Made by a program: the position numbers and the translations under genes
Notes under the pieces: model-generated
What the model saw: the letters and a program-made list of their open reading frames with translations, nothing else
Told to the model about the DNA's origin: nothing
The model's database searches: none
From: DASPHG01 sp035629775
Lineage (GTDB): Bacteria; Actinomycetota; Thermoleophilia; Solirubrobacterales; Thermoleophilaceae
Reading direction: 5' to 3'
DNA: 41,829 nt
Assembly: GCA_035629775.1 (NCBI GenBank)
Contig: DASPHG010000054.1
Location: 1 to 41,829 of the forward strand
Shown: piece by piece, positions 31,628 through 40,434 of the stretch
Numbering within the stretch: the stretch's first letter is position 1
How the letters are laid out: every line of letters starts with the position of its first letter

Positions 31628-32450
31628 GCACGTCCACGAGGTTCCCCCACTCGGTCCACGAGCCGTCGTAGTTCCTGACGTCGTCGTGTCCGAGGAGCTC
31701 GTGGAGCACGAACCATGTGTGCGCCGAGCGCTCACCGATCCGGCAGTAGGCGATGATCGGGTCGTCCGCGAGGACGCCCTTGCCCGAGTACAGCTCGCGC
31801 AGCTCGTCCGCGGACCTGAAGGTGCCCTCCTCGGTGACCGCCTGCGCCCACGGCACGGATGCCGCGCCGGGGATGTGGCCACCACGCTGGGCGCCCTCGT
31901 TCTCGTACCCGGCCATCGCGATCAGCTCGCCGGAGAACTCCTGCGGCGACCGGACGTCCACCAGCCGGGTGGACTCGTCGAGCGCCGTACGGACCTGGTC
32001 GCGCTTCGCGCGGATTTCGTCGCGCTGGGCGGTGACCTTGAACTCGGCGCGTTCGTAGGCGGGGACGTCGGTCGACGTGGGCCGGCCCTCGGCGATCCAC
32101 TTCTCGCGCGGGCCGTTCATCAGCTTCACGTCGTCGTGGCCGTAGTACTTGAGGTACCAGTACGTGTAGGCCGCGAACCAGTTGTTGCGATCGCCGTAGA
32201 GGACGATCGTGTGGTCGCTGCCGATGCCACGGCTCGAGAACAGCTCGGCGAAGTCGTCCGCGCCGAGGAAGTCGCGCCGGACCTGGTCCTGGAGATCGCG
32301 CTGCCAGTCGAAGCCAACCGCGCCGGGGATGTGCGCCTCGGCATAGAGCCCGGGGTTCTCGTCCACCTCGACGATCCTGATGGACTCGTCGTTCAGGTGG
32401 TCCTCGACCCACTGCGTGTCGACCAGTACGTCCTTCGCGTATTCGCTCAC
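31611..32450 (-). CDS. Thiosulfate/3-mercaptopyruvate sulfurtransferase (two rhodanese domains)
   Basis: A 279-residue tandem rhodanese. The first, inactive domain (1-140) has AHIPGAVGFDW and GDRNNWFAAYTYWYL. The second has VDVRSPQEFSGE, GGHIPGAASVPWAQ and the active-site loop YCRIGERSAHTWF with its persulfide Cys. CRIGERS is closest to actinobacterial CysA-type thiosulfate sulfurtransferases. GTG at 32450 gives the usual start; the open frame upstream crosses a divergent promoter region. The 3' end overlaps the Nudix gene by 17 bases on the other strand. Confidence 0.94.
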   Translation of the reverse strand: MSEYAKDVLVDTQWVEDHLNDESIRIVEVDENPGLYAEAHIPGAVGFDWQRDLQDQVRRDFLGADDFAELFSSRGIGSDHTIVLYGDRNNWFAAYTYWYLKYYGHDDVKLMNGPREKWIAEGRPTSTDVPAYERAEFKVTAQRDEIRAKRDQVRTALDESTRLVDVRSPQEFSGELIAMAGYENEGAQRGGHIPGAASVPWAQAVTEEGTFRSADELRELYSGKGVLADDPIIAYCRIGERSAHTWFVLHELLGHDDVRNYDGSWTEWGNLVDVPIEKG

Positions 32451-32532
32451 TGAACGCCCCTTCCGGAAACTCGTAAATCTCGATGTGGTTTCAGACGGTT
32501 CTACCAGAGCGGCGGGGTATCCTCGGGGAGGC

Positions 32533-33384
32533 ATGGAACGAGCGACCCTCCGCCCGGTACCGCAGCGACCCGCCGGTCCCGTCGAACCGGCCGCGGCGCT
32601 GGCGCACGTGCAGCGGACCCTGCCTGCCCTCGACGAAGCCGCGCGCGAGGCGCTCGCCCTCGTGGACCTCGTCGGCCGCAGCCGACCCCAGGTGTCCGCC
32701 GAGGCGGGCGTGGCGGAGGACACCCTGGCCGACGCGCTCGCCCGGGCGCGCAAGGCACTCCGGCGCGCGGCGTTCCCGCTCCCCGGGAGCGGCTGGTGCG
32801 AGCGCGCGGAGCGGCTCCTGTCGGACGAGCTCGACGGCTCCCTCCCCGAGCCCGGCCCGCGGCGGCTAGCCGCCCACCTCGCCAACTGCGACCGCTGTGT
32901 CGAGCACGAGCGGCGGCTGTGGCAGGCCCGCGACCAGCTGGTGGCGACCTTCGAGCAGTCGCGCTCCCCGGAGCCGGACCCCGAGCCTCAGATCGCCGAC
33001 GAACCGGACCCGGAGCCCGTGGAGATCCCCGATCCCGGTCCGCCCGTTGCCCCGCTCGCGGCCCCAATGCCGGAGCTGCGCCTGGTGGAGCCCGCCGCCG
33101 AGGTGCCTGCCCCCGCCGAGCCCCTGCCGGTCGAGCCGGAGCCCGCTGATCCGGAGCCCGCGGAACCCGAGCCGGTCGAGCCCGAGCCCGTCGCGGCTCC
33201 AGACGAGCCCGAGCCGGCGGCACTCGCGCTTACCACGGGGCCTGGCCCCCTGGTAAATCCCGAGCCGGCGCGGCGCTCCGCGCTCGGGGCGTTCGCCTGG
33301 ACGGCGTCACTCACGCTCGCGGTCCTGCTCGCGCTCGCCTCCCTCGCGATCACGATCTACGCGGTCGCGGGCGGCAACTTCTAG
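32533..33384 (+). CDS. Sigma-region-4-like/anti-sigma zinc-finger fusion membrane protein
   Basis: A 283-residue protein. Residues 25-78 look like a sigma-70 region 4 helix-turn-helix (LPALDEAAREALALVDLVGR, AGVAEDTLADALARARKALR). Next is a zf-HC2/ZAS anti-sigma motif, Cys89, His115, Cys119 and Cys122. A long Pro/Glu-rich linker (about 145-235) leads to one transmembrane helix near 258-280. The design suggests a membrane-tethered regulator that binds a sigma factor or DNA and responds to an outside signal. ATG at 32533 follows GGGGAGG. No cognate ECF sigma gene is adjacent. Confidence 0.8.
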   Translation: MERATLRPVPQRPAGPVEPAAALAHVQRTLPALDEAAREALALVDLVGRSRPQVSAEAGVAEDTLADALARARKALRRAAFPLPGSGWCERAERLLSDELDGSLPEPGPRRLAAHLANCDRCVEHERRLWQARDQLVATFEQSRSPEPDPEPQIADEPDPEPVEIPDPGPPVAPLAAPMPELRLVEPAAEVPAPAEPLPVEPEPADPEPAEPEPVEPEPVAAPDEPEPAALALTTGPGPLVNPEPARRSALGAFAWTASLTLAVLLALASLAITIYAVAGGNF

Positions 33385-33391
33385 CTTCGGG

Positions 33392-33922
33392 TCACTCGTC
33401 GGCCCAGACGATCTCGCCGGTGCTGGTGTCGATGAGCGACCTCACCGCGCCGCGGGCGAACTTCGGAAGCGGCAGCTTCGACAGATACGCGCGGTCGACG
33501 CTTTCGTCCTGGTACGGGACGTGCACCGAGATGAAGCGCGCCGCGCGGCGGTAGAAGTTCATCGATACCACGCCGCGCTTCTTGAAAGCCGGCCGCTCCA
33601 CGACGTCGAAGAACTGAACGTTCGCCTCGGGCGAGCGCTTGCCCGAGCCCTTCGCAGACGCGCGGGCGGTGCGATAGGTGGAGGGATCTACGTCGCCGCT
33701 GAGCGCGAGGGCTCGCTGCGCGCGCACATCCGGGCCGATCGTCACCCACAGCAGGACCTCGTCCCTCGCCGGCGGCGTTTGCATCGCCCAGATGTCCTGC
33801 TCGGTCACGACCGATCCATCGGCGCTCGGCGAGTCCTCACCCGCTCCGGAGACGCTCGTCGCGGCGCCGGCGATCACGCAGAGTCCCAGCACGAGCAGCA
33901 GGACGGAACCACGTCGAGTCAT
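33392..33922 (-). CDS. Exported hypothetical protein
   Basis: A 176-residue protein with a clear signal peptide (RRGSVLLLVLGLCVIAGAAT). The mature part has WAMQTPPARDEVLLWVTIG, PEANVQFFDVVERPAFKKR and VVSMNFYRRAARFISVHVPY; I do not recognise the family. ATG at 33922 is the one directly before the signal peptide. It converges with the anti-sigma fusion gene, 7 bases away. Function unknown. Confidence 0.7.
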   Translation of the reverse strand: MTRRGSVLLLVLGLCVIAGAATSVSGAGEDSPSADGSVVTEQDIWAMQTPPARDEVLLWVTIGPDVRAQRALALSGDVDPSTYRTARASAKGSGKRSPEANVQFFDVVERPAFKKRGVVSMNFYRRAARFISVHVPYQDESVDRAYLSKLPLPKFARGAVRSLIDTSTGEIVWADE

Positions 33923-33948
33923 CAGTTCTCCTTGAGTCGAGTCCGGGA

Positions 33949-34326
33949 TCAAGTATCGCCGAGCACGCGGCCCACCGCCAGGGCGAGATCGTCGCCCGGC
34001 GACACCACCGCGCACGGCATCCGAAAGGTCCCGCTCGCCCGGCCGACGATCGCCTCGCCCCCGGGGTGCGCCGCCGAGCGCTCGTAGACCACGCCCCGCA
34101 CCGGCGTGTCCACGAGATATTCGACCAGCGACTCCAGCCGATCGCCATGAAGCTCGGCGCGGGCGTCGTCGCCGAACAGCCAGCAGAGCACGCTGATTCC
34201 TTCAAGCCATGGCGTCACGGTGACGAGCCGCTCGGGGTCCACCCCGTCCGCTTCCTCCACCACGTGCCCGGACGAGTCGAGCTCGCGCGCCCGTCCCGGT
34301 GCGCCGACCACGAGGACGCGGGCCAC
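33949..34326 (-). CDS. Hypothetical protein
   Basis: A 125-residue soluble protein not assigned to a family. It starts like a small Rossmann fold (ARVLVVGAPGRARELD) and contains LEGISVLCWLFGDD, LVEYLVDTPVRGVVYE and IVGRASGTFRMP. It might bind a nucleotide, but the glycine motif is incomplete. GTG at 34326 overlaps the stop of the upstream membrane-protein gene by one base (TAGTG), so the two are coupled. Confidence 0.7.
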   Translation of the reverse strand: MARVLVVGAPGRARELDSSGHVVEEADGVDPERLVTVTPWLEGISVLCWLFGDDARAELHGDRLESLVEYLVDTPVRGVVYERSAAHPGGEAIVGRASGTFRMPCAVVSPGDDLALAVGRVLGDT

Positions 34327-34616
34327 TACTCCTCCCTGAAGCGGTCCTGGCGCGCCTGCTGGTCGAGAAGGTCACGCTCGACCTCCAGGCGGACCTGCTC
34401 CTCGGTCAGCTCGGGCCGCCCGCTGCGGCGACGGCGCTCGTTCGAGGCCTCGAGCATCTCGTCGATGTCCTCGATCTCGAGCCGAATCTCATCCTCGTAC
34501 GACCGCGTCGGCTGCCAGTCGAGGACGTCAGCGCCCGTGCCGGGATACCACTTGCCGATCGCGAGGAACACGAGCAGCAGGAGGGCGAGCGCGACCATGA
34601 CCGCGAGCAACTCCAC
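34326..34616 (-). CDS. Small single-pass membrane protein
   Basis: A 96-residue protein with one transmembrane helix at about residues 3-21 (LLAVMVALALLLLVFLAIG), then an acidic and basic cytoplasmic tail, including EIRLEIEDIDEMLEASNERR, that looks helical or coiled. No family recognised. Start GTG at 34616. Coupled to the next gene by TAGTG. It is divergent from the thiolase gene, 24 bases away. Confidence 0.72.
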   Translation of the reverse strand: MELLAVMVALALLLLVFLAIGKWYPGTGADVLDWQPTRSYEDEIRLEIEDIDEMLEASNERRRRSGRPELTEEQVRLEVERDLLDQQARQDRFREE

Positions 34617-34640
34617 CGCACGAGTCTACGATCTGAGCGG

Positions 34641-35843
34641 ATGAGCGACGCCTGGATCGTTGACGCCCTCCGAACCCCGATCGGCCGCTACGCGGGCGCG
34701 CTCGCTTCCGTGCGGCCCGACGACCTGGCCGCGCGCGTGATCGAGGCCGCGGTCGAGCGCAACCGGATCGACGGCGCGGCCGTCGAGGACGTCTACTTCG
34801 GCTGCACCAACGGGGCCGGCGAGGACAACCGCAACGTCGCGCGCATGGGCGCGCTGCTCGCCGGCCTCCCGGTCGAGGTTCCAGGCGTGACCGTGAACCG
34901 CCTGTGCGCATCCGGGCTCGAGGCGGTCTCCCAGGCCGCCCGCGCGATCAAGACGGGCGACGGCGACATCCTGCTCGCCGGCGGGGTGGAGTCGATGACG
35001 CGCTCGCCGTTCGTGATGCTGAAGCCGGACCGCGCCTTTCCCCGGAACGCCCGCGAGCTCGTGGACACCACGATCGGCTGGCGCTTCGTGAATCCGCGCA
35101 TGGCAGAGCGCTATTCCACCGAGGCGATGGGCGAGACCGCGGAGAACGTCGCCGAGAAGTACGCCGTCTCGCGGGAGGACCAGGACGCCTTCGCGCTCGA
35201 GTCCCACCGGCGTGCCGTCGCCGCCCGGGACGCCGGCCGGTTCGACGAGGAGATCGTGACGGTGGACGCGCCCCAGCCCAAGGGCGCGCCCGTCACGGTG
35301 CACTCCGACGAGGGCCCGCGCGCCGACACGTCACTCGAGCGGCTCGCGGGGCTGCGGCCGGCGTTCCGCGAGGGCGGGACGGTCACCGCCGGCAACTCGT
35401 CGTCGCTGAACGACGGCGCGGCCTGCCTGGTCCTCGCCTCCGATGCGGGGCTGAAGCAACTGGGCGACCCGGAGCCGCTTGCCCGCGTCGTCTCGGTCGG
35501 CGCGGCCGGCGTGGACCCGGGCTACATGGGAGTCGGACCCGTCCCCGCGATGCAGAAGGCGCTCGCCCGGGCGGGGCTGACCGTGGACGACCTCGACCTC
35601 GTCGAGCTGAACGAGGCGTTCGCGGCCCAAGTGCTCGCGTCGATGCGCGAGCTCGCCATCCCGCACGAGAAGCTGAACGTGAACGGCGGGGCGATCGCGC
35701 TCGGCCACCCGCTGGGCTGCTCGGGCGCCCGGCTGGTGACGACCCTGGCCTGGGAGATGCGCCGCCGCGGCGCGCGCTACGGCGCCGCGACGATGTGCAT
35801 CGGCGTCGGCCAGGGGCTCGCGATGATCGTCGAGCGCGCGTAG
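34641..35843 (+). CDS. Acetyl-CoA acyltransferase (thiolase, FadA/PcaF-type)
   Basis: A 400-residue thiolase that cleaves 3-ketoacyl-CoA with CoA. Cys89 in VNRLCASGLEAV is the acyl-carrying nucleophile; the His in NGGAIALGHPLGCSGAR and the Cys in MCIGVGQG complete the site. LVELNEAFAAQ and GNSSSLNDGAA are family blocks. The sequence leans towards degradative type I thiolases (FadA/PcaF). ATG at 34641 is used, with only a weak Shine-Dalgarno. It starts a beta-oxidation-type cluster that includes an acyl-CoA dehydrogenase and a 3-hydroxyacyl-CoA dehydrogenase. Confidence 0.94.
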   Translation: MSDAWIVDALRTPIGRYAGALASVRPDDLAARVIEAAVERNRIDGAAVEDVYFGCTNGAGEDNRNVARMGALLAGLPVEVPGVTVNRLCASGLEAVSQAARAIKTGDGDILLAGGVESMTRSPFVMLKPDRAFPRNARELVDTTIGWRFVNPRMAERYSTEAMGETAENVAEKYAVSREDQDAFALESHRRAVAARDAGRFDEEIVTVDAPQPKGAPVTVHSDEGPRADTSLERLAGLRPAFREGGTVTAGNSSSLNDGAACLVLASDAGLKQLGDPEPLARVVSVGAAGVDPGYMGVGPVPAMQKALARAGLTVDDLDLVELNEAFAAQVLASMRELAIPHEKLNVNGGAIALGHPLGCSGARLVTTLAWEMRRRGARYGAATMCIGVGQGLAMIVERA

Positions 35844-35893
35844 CCGCCAAATCACCCCACCGCCGGTGGCCGAGCGGGTACGGTCGGTCGAGC

Positions 35894-36295
35894 ATGCCGA
35901 CGACCGTCGAAACGCTCACTCTGGCGTATCAGGCGTTCAAGGACGGGGACGCCGAGGCGCTGATCGCGGTGTCGGACCCCGAGATCGAGTTCGGCACGTC
36001 GACGGCAGCCCGCGGCGGCACCTACCGTGGACACCCCGGCGTGCGGCGCTACCTGAAGGAGATCGAGGCGGCGTTCGGCGACCGCTGGGACGCCGAGGTC
36101 GAGCGCGTGGCGGAGGCCGGCGACGGGCGCGCCGTCGTGATCGCCCGGATCTTCGGGCGGGGCCGGGCCGACGAGCCGGTCGAGTTCCGGGTGGCCCAGA
36201 TCTGGGAGCTCCGCGACGGGAAGCTCCTGCGCGGAAAGGTCTACGCCGACCCCCGCGAGGCGCTCGACGCGCTAGACGCGGTCCCCGGCGGTTGA
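35894..36295 (+). CDS. SnoaL-like / NTF2-fold protein
   Basis: A 133-residue SnoaL-like protein: LTLAYQAFKDGDAEALIAVS, DPEIEFGTSTAARGGTYRG, HPGVRRYLKEIEAAFGDRW, then FRVAQIWELRDGKLLRGKV. The ATG at 35894 is chosen because it begins the domain; no strong ribosome site is evident. Its TGA overlaps the TTG of the Nudix gene by four bases, so they are coupled. It is one of several NTF2-fold genes here, none closely similar to another. Confidence 0.88.
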   Translation: MPTTVETLTLAYQAFKDGDAEALIAVSDPEIEFGTSTAARGGTYRGHPGVRRYLKEIEAAFGDRWDAEVERVAEAGDGRAVVIARIFGRGRADEPVEFRVAQIWELRDGKLLRGKVYADPREALDALDAVPGG

Positions 36296-36801
36296 CCTTC
36301 CGCTTCTGCCCGCTCTGCGGGGAGCGGCTCGCGCCCAAGCCCTCCGGGCCGGACGCCGGCCGCCCCGCCTGCCCGACGGGTCACTTCGTCCACTACGACA
36401 ACCCGCCGGCGACCGTTCAGGCCTGGATCGAGCGCGACCGGCGCTACCTGATCCTCAAGCGGAACGAGGAGCCGTTCGCCGGGGAGTGGGACCTTCCCGG
36501 CGGGTTCGTGGAGATGGGCGAGAGCCCCGCCGACGCCGCGATCCGGGAGGTCGCCGAGGAGACGGGTCTGGTCGTCGCCGTCACCGGGCTGATCGGCGCC
36601 TTCACGTCGCCCTACGGGGACACCGGGCGCCACACGGTGGACATCGCCTACCGCTGCCGGATCGAGGGGGGCGAGTTCCAGCTCGACCGCGAGGAGAAAT
36701 CGGACGCCGCGTGGTTCGGGCTCGACGAGATGCCGAGGCTCGCCTTCGCCGGCGAGCGCGAAGCGCTCGCCGCCCTGCGTGAAGGCACTCGCGAGTCCTA
36801 A
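36292..36801 (+). CDS. Nudix hydrolase with N-terminal zinc ribbon
   Basis: A 169-residue protein. Residues 1-30 form a zinc ribbon (FCPLCGERL ... PACPTGHFVHY), as in NADH pyrophosphatase-like Nudix proteins. The Nudix box is GGFVEMGESPADAAIREVAE followed by ETGL. The unusual TTG start at 36292 overlaps the previous TGA (TTGA) and gives the correct ribbon; an ATG would be too far upstream. It may act on NADH or another nucleotide sugar/dinucleotide. It ends four bases into the small minus-strand gene. Confidence 0.9.
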   Translation: MTFRFCPLCGERLAPKPSGPDAGRPACPTGHFVHYDNPPATVQAWIERDRRYLILKRNEEPFAGEWDLPGGFVEMGESPADAAIREVAEETGLVVAVTGLIGAFTSPYGDTGRHTVDIAYRCRIEGGEFQLDREEKSDAAWFGLDEMPRLAFAGEREALAALREGTRES

Positions 36802-36962
36802 GTCGGAATCTCGTCCCGGACCATCTCACGCTCGTCGGCCGTCAGATCCTCGAGCGCCGTCAGGAAATGCTCGAGCGCGATCGCGCGGTCGAGGTCGCCG
36901 ACTACGAAGGCCTGCTCGACGCAGGCCCAGACCTGATTTATGAGCTGGACACGGTCGGTCAT
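36798..36962 (-). CDS. Small 54-residue protein
   Basis: ATG at 36962 opens a 54-codon frame reading MTDRVQLINQVWACVEQAFV, then VGDLDRAIALEHFLTALEDL and an acidic end. Third positions are nearly all G or C, as in real genes here, and GGAG lies about 10 bases before the start. The product looks fully helical. It is divergent from the acyl-CoA dehydrogenase and overlaps the Nudix 3' end by four bases. Function unknown. Confidence 0.65.
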   Translation of the reverse strand: MTDRVQLINQVWACVEQAFVVGDLDRAIALEHFLTALEDLTADEREMVRDEIPT

Positions 36963-37031
36963 GGAGGTTCTCTCCGAACGTACACCCGAAGTACCCGTCG
37001 CGCAGCCCGAACTTGGCGGACTGGCCGTATG

Positions 37032-37037
37032 TACGAT
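37032..37037 (+). promoter_or_regulatory. Possible -10 element for a leaderless acyl-CoA dehydrogenase mRNA
   Basis: TACGAT fits the actinobacterial TANNNT -10 consensus and ends nine bases before the TTG at 37046. That spacing would place the transcription start at or next to the codon, explaining the lack of a Shine-Dalgarno. No clear -35 is visible. Confidence 0.35.
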
Positions 37038-37045
37038 GCCGCGTC

Positions 37046-38203
37046 TTGATCGACTTCGAGCTGAGCGACGAGCAGCGCCTGATCCGCGAGACCGCCCGTG
37101 ACTTCGCGGACCGCGAGATCATCCCGGTGGCGCGGGAGAACGATCGCAACCAACGCTTTGACCTCGACCTGGTCAAGAAGATCGCCGACATGGGCTACCT
37201 CGGCGCCGTCGTGTCCGAGGAATACGGCGGGCGCGGCCTCGACTACCGCACCTACGGCCTGATCGTCGAGGAGGTCGGGCGGGGCGACTCGAGCGCCCGC
37301 ACCGTGGTGTCGGTCCAGACCTCGCTCGTCTGCACCTCGATCGAGAAGTGGGGTACCGAGGAGCAGAAGCACGAATACCTGCCCCGGCTGTGCACCGGCG
37401 AGATCCTGGGCTGCTTCGGCCTGACCGAGCCCAACACGGGCTCCGACGCCTCGAACCTCTCGACGCGCGCCACGAAGATCGACGGCGGCTGGAAGATCTC
37501 CGGCCAGAAGCAGTGGATCTCGATGGGGAACTACGCCAAGGTCGCGCTGATCTTCGCCCAGACCGATCCCGAGCTGAAGCACAAGGGCCTCGCCTGCTTC
37601 CTGGTGCCGACCGACTCCCCGGGGTTCAGCTCGTCGGAGATCCACGGCAAGCTCGGACTGCGCGCCTCGGACACCGCCGAGCTGGCGCTCGACGGCATCG
37701 AGGTCCCGGACGAGGCGATGCTCGGCGGGATCGGCGACGGCTTCAAGGTCGCCATGACGGCGCTCGACTCGGGCCGCTACAGCGTGGCGGCGGGCTGCGT
37801 CGGCATCTCGCAGGGCTGCGTCAACGCCTCGGTCGAGTACGCAAAGCAGCGGACGCAGTTCGACCGGCCGATCGCGGCCTTCCAGCTCGTGCAGGAGATG
37901 ATCTCCGACATGATCGTCTCGACGGAGGCGTCGCGGCTGCTGGTCTGGCGCGCCGGGTGGCTCAAGGACACCGGCCAGCCGAACACCAAGGAGACCTCGA
38001 TCGCGAAGCTGCACGCCACCGAAGCCGCGGTCGCGAACGCCAACCTCGCCATCCAGGTCCACGGCGGGTCGGGCTACGTCGACGACTACCCGGTCGAGCG
38101 CTACCTCCGCGACGCGCGCGTGGCGACGCTCTACGAGGGAACGACGCAGATCCAGAAGCTGATCATCGGCCGCCAGGCGACCGGTGTGAACGCGATGACC
38201 TGA
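37046..38203 (+). CDS. Acyl-CoA dehydrogenase
   Basis: A 385-residue FAD-dependent acyl-CoA dehydrogenase, the first oxidation step of beta-oxidation. Family blocks: LSDEQRLIRETARDFADREI, LGCFGLTEPNTGSDASNL, GQKQWISMGNYAKVALIFA and QVHGGSGYVDDYPVERYLRD. The catalytic Glu is in LYEGTTQIQKLIIGR, typical of short-chain members. TTG at 37046 (LIDFELSDEQ) gives the family's N-terminus; a TTG at 37013 would add 11 unlikely residues. The gene is divergent from the 54-residue gene. Confidence 0.95.
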   Translation: MIDFELSDEQRLIRETARDFADREIIPVARENDRNQRFDLDLVKKIADMGYLGAVVSEEYGGRGLDYRTYGLIVEEVGRGDSSARTVVSVQTSLVCTSIEKWGTEEQKHEYLPRLCTGEILGCFGLTEPNTGSDASNLSTRATKIDGGWKISGQKQWISMGNYAKVALIFAQTDPELKHKGLACFLVPTDSPGFSSSEIHGKLGLRASDTAELALDGIEVPDEAMLGGIGDGFKVAMTALDSGRYSVAAGCVGISQGCVNASVEYAKQRTQFDRPIAAFQLVQEMISDMIVSTEASRLLVWRAGWLKDTGQPNTKETSIAKLHATEAAVANANLAIQVHGGSGYVDDYPVERYLRDARVATLYEGTTQIQKLIIGRQATGVNAMT

Positions 38204-38211
38204 GCGGTCGC

Positions 38212-38952
38212 ATGTCCCTCCGCGAGTACTACGAGGAGCGGTACACCCTCGACGAAGCGGAGGCCGCGCGGGGCGGTGAGTGGCGAGCGCTCGGCGCCCG
38301 GGGCAAGACGGATCACCTGCTGCGCCTGGCCGACGGGGTGCGTGGCGACTCGGCGCGGGTGCTCGAGATCGGCTGCGGCGACGGGGCGATCCTCGCCGAG
38401 ATCCACTCGCGCCGACCGGGCTGGGAGCTGGCCGGCGTCGAGATCGCCGAGGGCGCGACCGCTCTGAGCCGCGCGCGAAACCCCGGCGCCGACGTCCGGC
38501 GCTACGACGGCGCGTCCCTGCCGTGGGACGACGACGCGTTCGACCTGGCGCTCTTGTCGCACGTCCTCGAGCACGTGCCCGAGCCGGCCGCACTGCTGCG
38601 CGAGGCGGCGCGGGTGGCGCCGCTCGTCGCGATCGAGGTCCCGCTCGAAGCGAACGTGTCGGCGCGCCGGGCGAGCAAGCGGGCCGTGTCGGAAGACGTC
38701 GGGCACCTGCAGCGCTTCGGCCGCGCCGACGTGGCACGTCATGCAGCGGACGCCGGCCTCGCGGTGATCCGCGACCTCACCGACGCGCTCCCGCGCAGCA
38801 CCCACACGTTCTTCGCGCGCTCCACCTCCGAGCGGGTCCGCGGATCGACGAAGTGGGCGGCCAGGTCGGCCGTGCACCGCGTCGCACCGCGCGTGGCGGA
38901 GCGCATCTTCACCGTGCACTACGCGTGCCTATGCCGGCGCGGGACGGCGTAG
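38212..38952 (+). CDS. Class I SAM-dependent methyltransferase
   Basis: A 246-residue methyltransferase (Methyltransf_11/25 type). Motif I is VLEIGCGDGAILAEI, motif II LAGVEIAEGATAL, and the later motif is FDLALLSHVLEHVPEPAALL. The C-terminal 80 residues are Arg-rich. ATG at 38212 lies eight bases after the acyl-CoA dehydrogenase stop, and 3-hydroxyacyl-CoA dehydrogenase starts nine bases after this gene, so all three are one transcript. The substrate is unknown. Confidence 0.88.
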   Translation: MSLREYYEERYTLDEAEAARGGEWRALGARGKTDHLLRLADGVRGDSARVLEIGCGDGAILAEIHSRRPGWELAGVEIAEGATALSRARNPGADVRRYDGASLPWDDDAFDLALLSHVLEHVPEPAALLREAARVAPLVAIEVPLEANVSARRASKRAVSEDVGHLQRFGRADVARHAADAGLAVIRDLTDALPRSTHTFFARSTSERVRGSTKWAARSAVHRVAPRVAERIFTVHYACLCRRGTA

Positions 38953-38961
38953 CGGCTCGCC

Positions 38962-40430
38962 GTGGCGGAGCTCCCGAAGAAGCTCGGCGTCGTCGGTGCC
39001 GGCACCATGGGCGCCGGTATCGCGCAGCTCGGCGCGCTTGCCGGGGTGGAGACACATCTGCACGACCCGGCCCCGAACGCGCTCGCCGGCGGGCTCGAAC
39101 GGACGCGGGCGCACCTGACCAAGGGCGCCGAGCGCGGGCGCTGGACCCGCGACGATGCCGCGGCCGCGACGGCCCGGCTCCAGCCCGCCGAGGCGCTCGA
39201 GGATCTCGCCGGCTGCGACTTCGTGATCGAGGCGGCGCCCGAGCAGCTCGACCTGAAGCGCGAGCTGTTCGGGCAACTGTCCGAGATCTGCGGGCCGGAC
39301 ACCGCCCTCGCTACGAACACCTCGTCGATCCCCGTCACGTTCCTCGCGACTGCCGCCGCGCGGCCCGCGAACGTCGTCGGCATGCACTTCTTCAACCCGG
39401 CGCCGCTCATGCGCCTCGTCGAGGTCATCCCGGGCGTGGACACGAGCGACGCGACGGTCGCCGCGGCGCGCGCGCTCGGCGAGGCCATGGGCAAGCGCGT
39501 GATCCGTGCCGCCGACGGCCCGGGATTCCTCGTGAACCGATGCGGGCGGCCGTTCTACACCGAGGCGCTCCGCCTGCTCCAGGAGCGGGTCGCGACACAC
39601 GAGCAGATCGACCGGATCTGCCGCCTGGGAGGCGGCTTCCGGATGGGCCCGTTCGAACTGATGGACATGGTCGGGATCGACGTGGGCTTCGAGGTCGCGA
39701 AGTCGTTCAACGAGCTGAGCTTCGGCGAGCCTCGTTGGCGCCCGAACCCGATCCAGGAGCGCATGGCGCGCGCCGGGCGGCTCGGCCGGAAGAGCGGCCG
39801 CGGCTACTACGACTATTCGTCGGGCGAGCACCGTCCGCCCGACCCGGAGCCACTCGAGCCGGGCGGCGGTGAGAACCGCGCAGTGACGATCACGGGCTCG
39901 GACCCCGTCGCCGAGGGGCTCGCCAGGCGCGGCGTCGCCGCGGGGTTCGAGGTCCTGCCGGAGCGCGGCGAGGACGTCGAGGTGCGAGCGCTCGGGCTGC
40001 CGTCCATGCTGCTGTGCGCCGACCGCAGCCTGCGCGCCTACGGGAACCCAGACGCCGTCGGCTTCCACGTGATGCCGCCGCTCGACGAGGCGCGGCTCGT
40101 CGAGCTGACCGGGGAGCGGAACGAGCAGGTCGAGGCGCACTGGAACCGGCTCGGCTTCCACACCGAGTGGGTGAACGACGCGCCCGGCCTCGTGCTCGGC
40201 CGGATCGTGACCCAGCTCGTGAACGAGGCGATGTTCGCCGTAGGCGAGGGAGTCGGGAGCCCCGAGGACGTGGACGCCGGCCTGGAGCTCGGCCTGAACC
40301 ACCCGCGCGGGGCGTACGGCTGGGGCGAGGCGATCGGGTTCGACCGCGTGCTTGCGGCGCTCGATGGGATCTGGGCGGAGCGTCGCGACGAGCGCTACCG
40401 CCCCGCGCCGCGGCTCGTAAGCTCCGCAGG

Positions 40431-40434
<4 letters not shown>
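38962..40434 (+). CDS. 3-hydroxyacyl-CoA dehydrogenase with two C-terminal domains
   Basis: A 490-residue NAD-dependent enzyme. The NAD motif GVVGAGTMGAGIAQLGALAG is at residues 9-28, followed by VIEAAPEQLDLKRELF, LATNTSSIPVT and GMHFFNPAPLMRLVEV. Two 3HCDH C-terminal-type domains follow: the first begins DGPGFLVNRCGRPFY, the second near GLVLGRIVTQLVNEAMF. That double layout is typical of PaaC/PaaH-like proteins of phenylacetate and adipyl-type oxidation. GTG start at 38962. Its stop overlaps the aldehyde dehydrogenase ATG by four bases. Confidence 0.93.

Noticed and set aside
32988..33230. Gly/Ser-rich minus-strand frame (repeated GSGSAGSGS)
   Set aside because: It is the antisense of the Pro/Glu linker in the sigma/anti-sigma fusion and has no start signal or homology.
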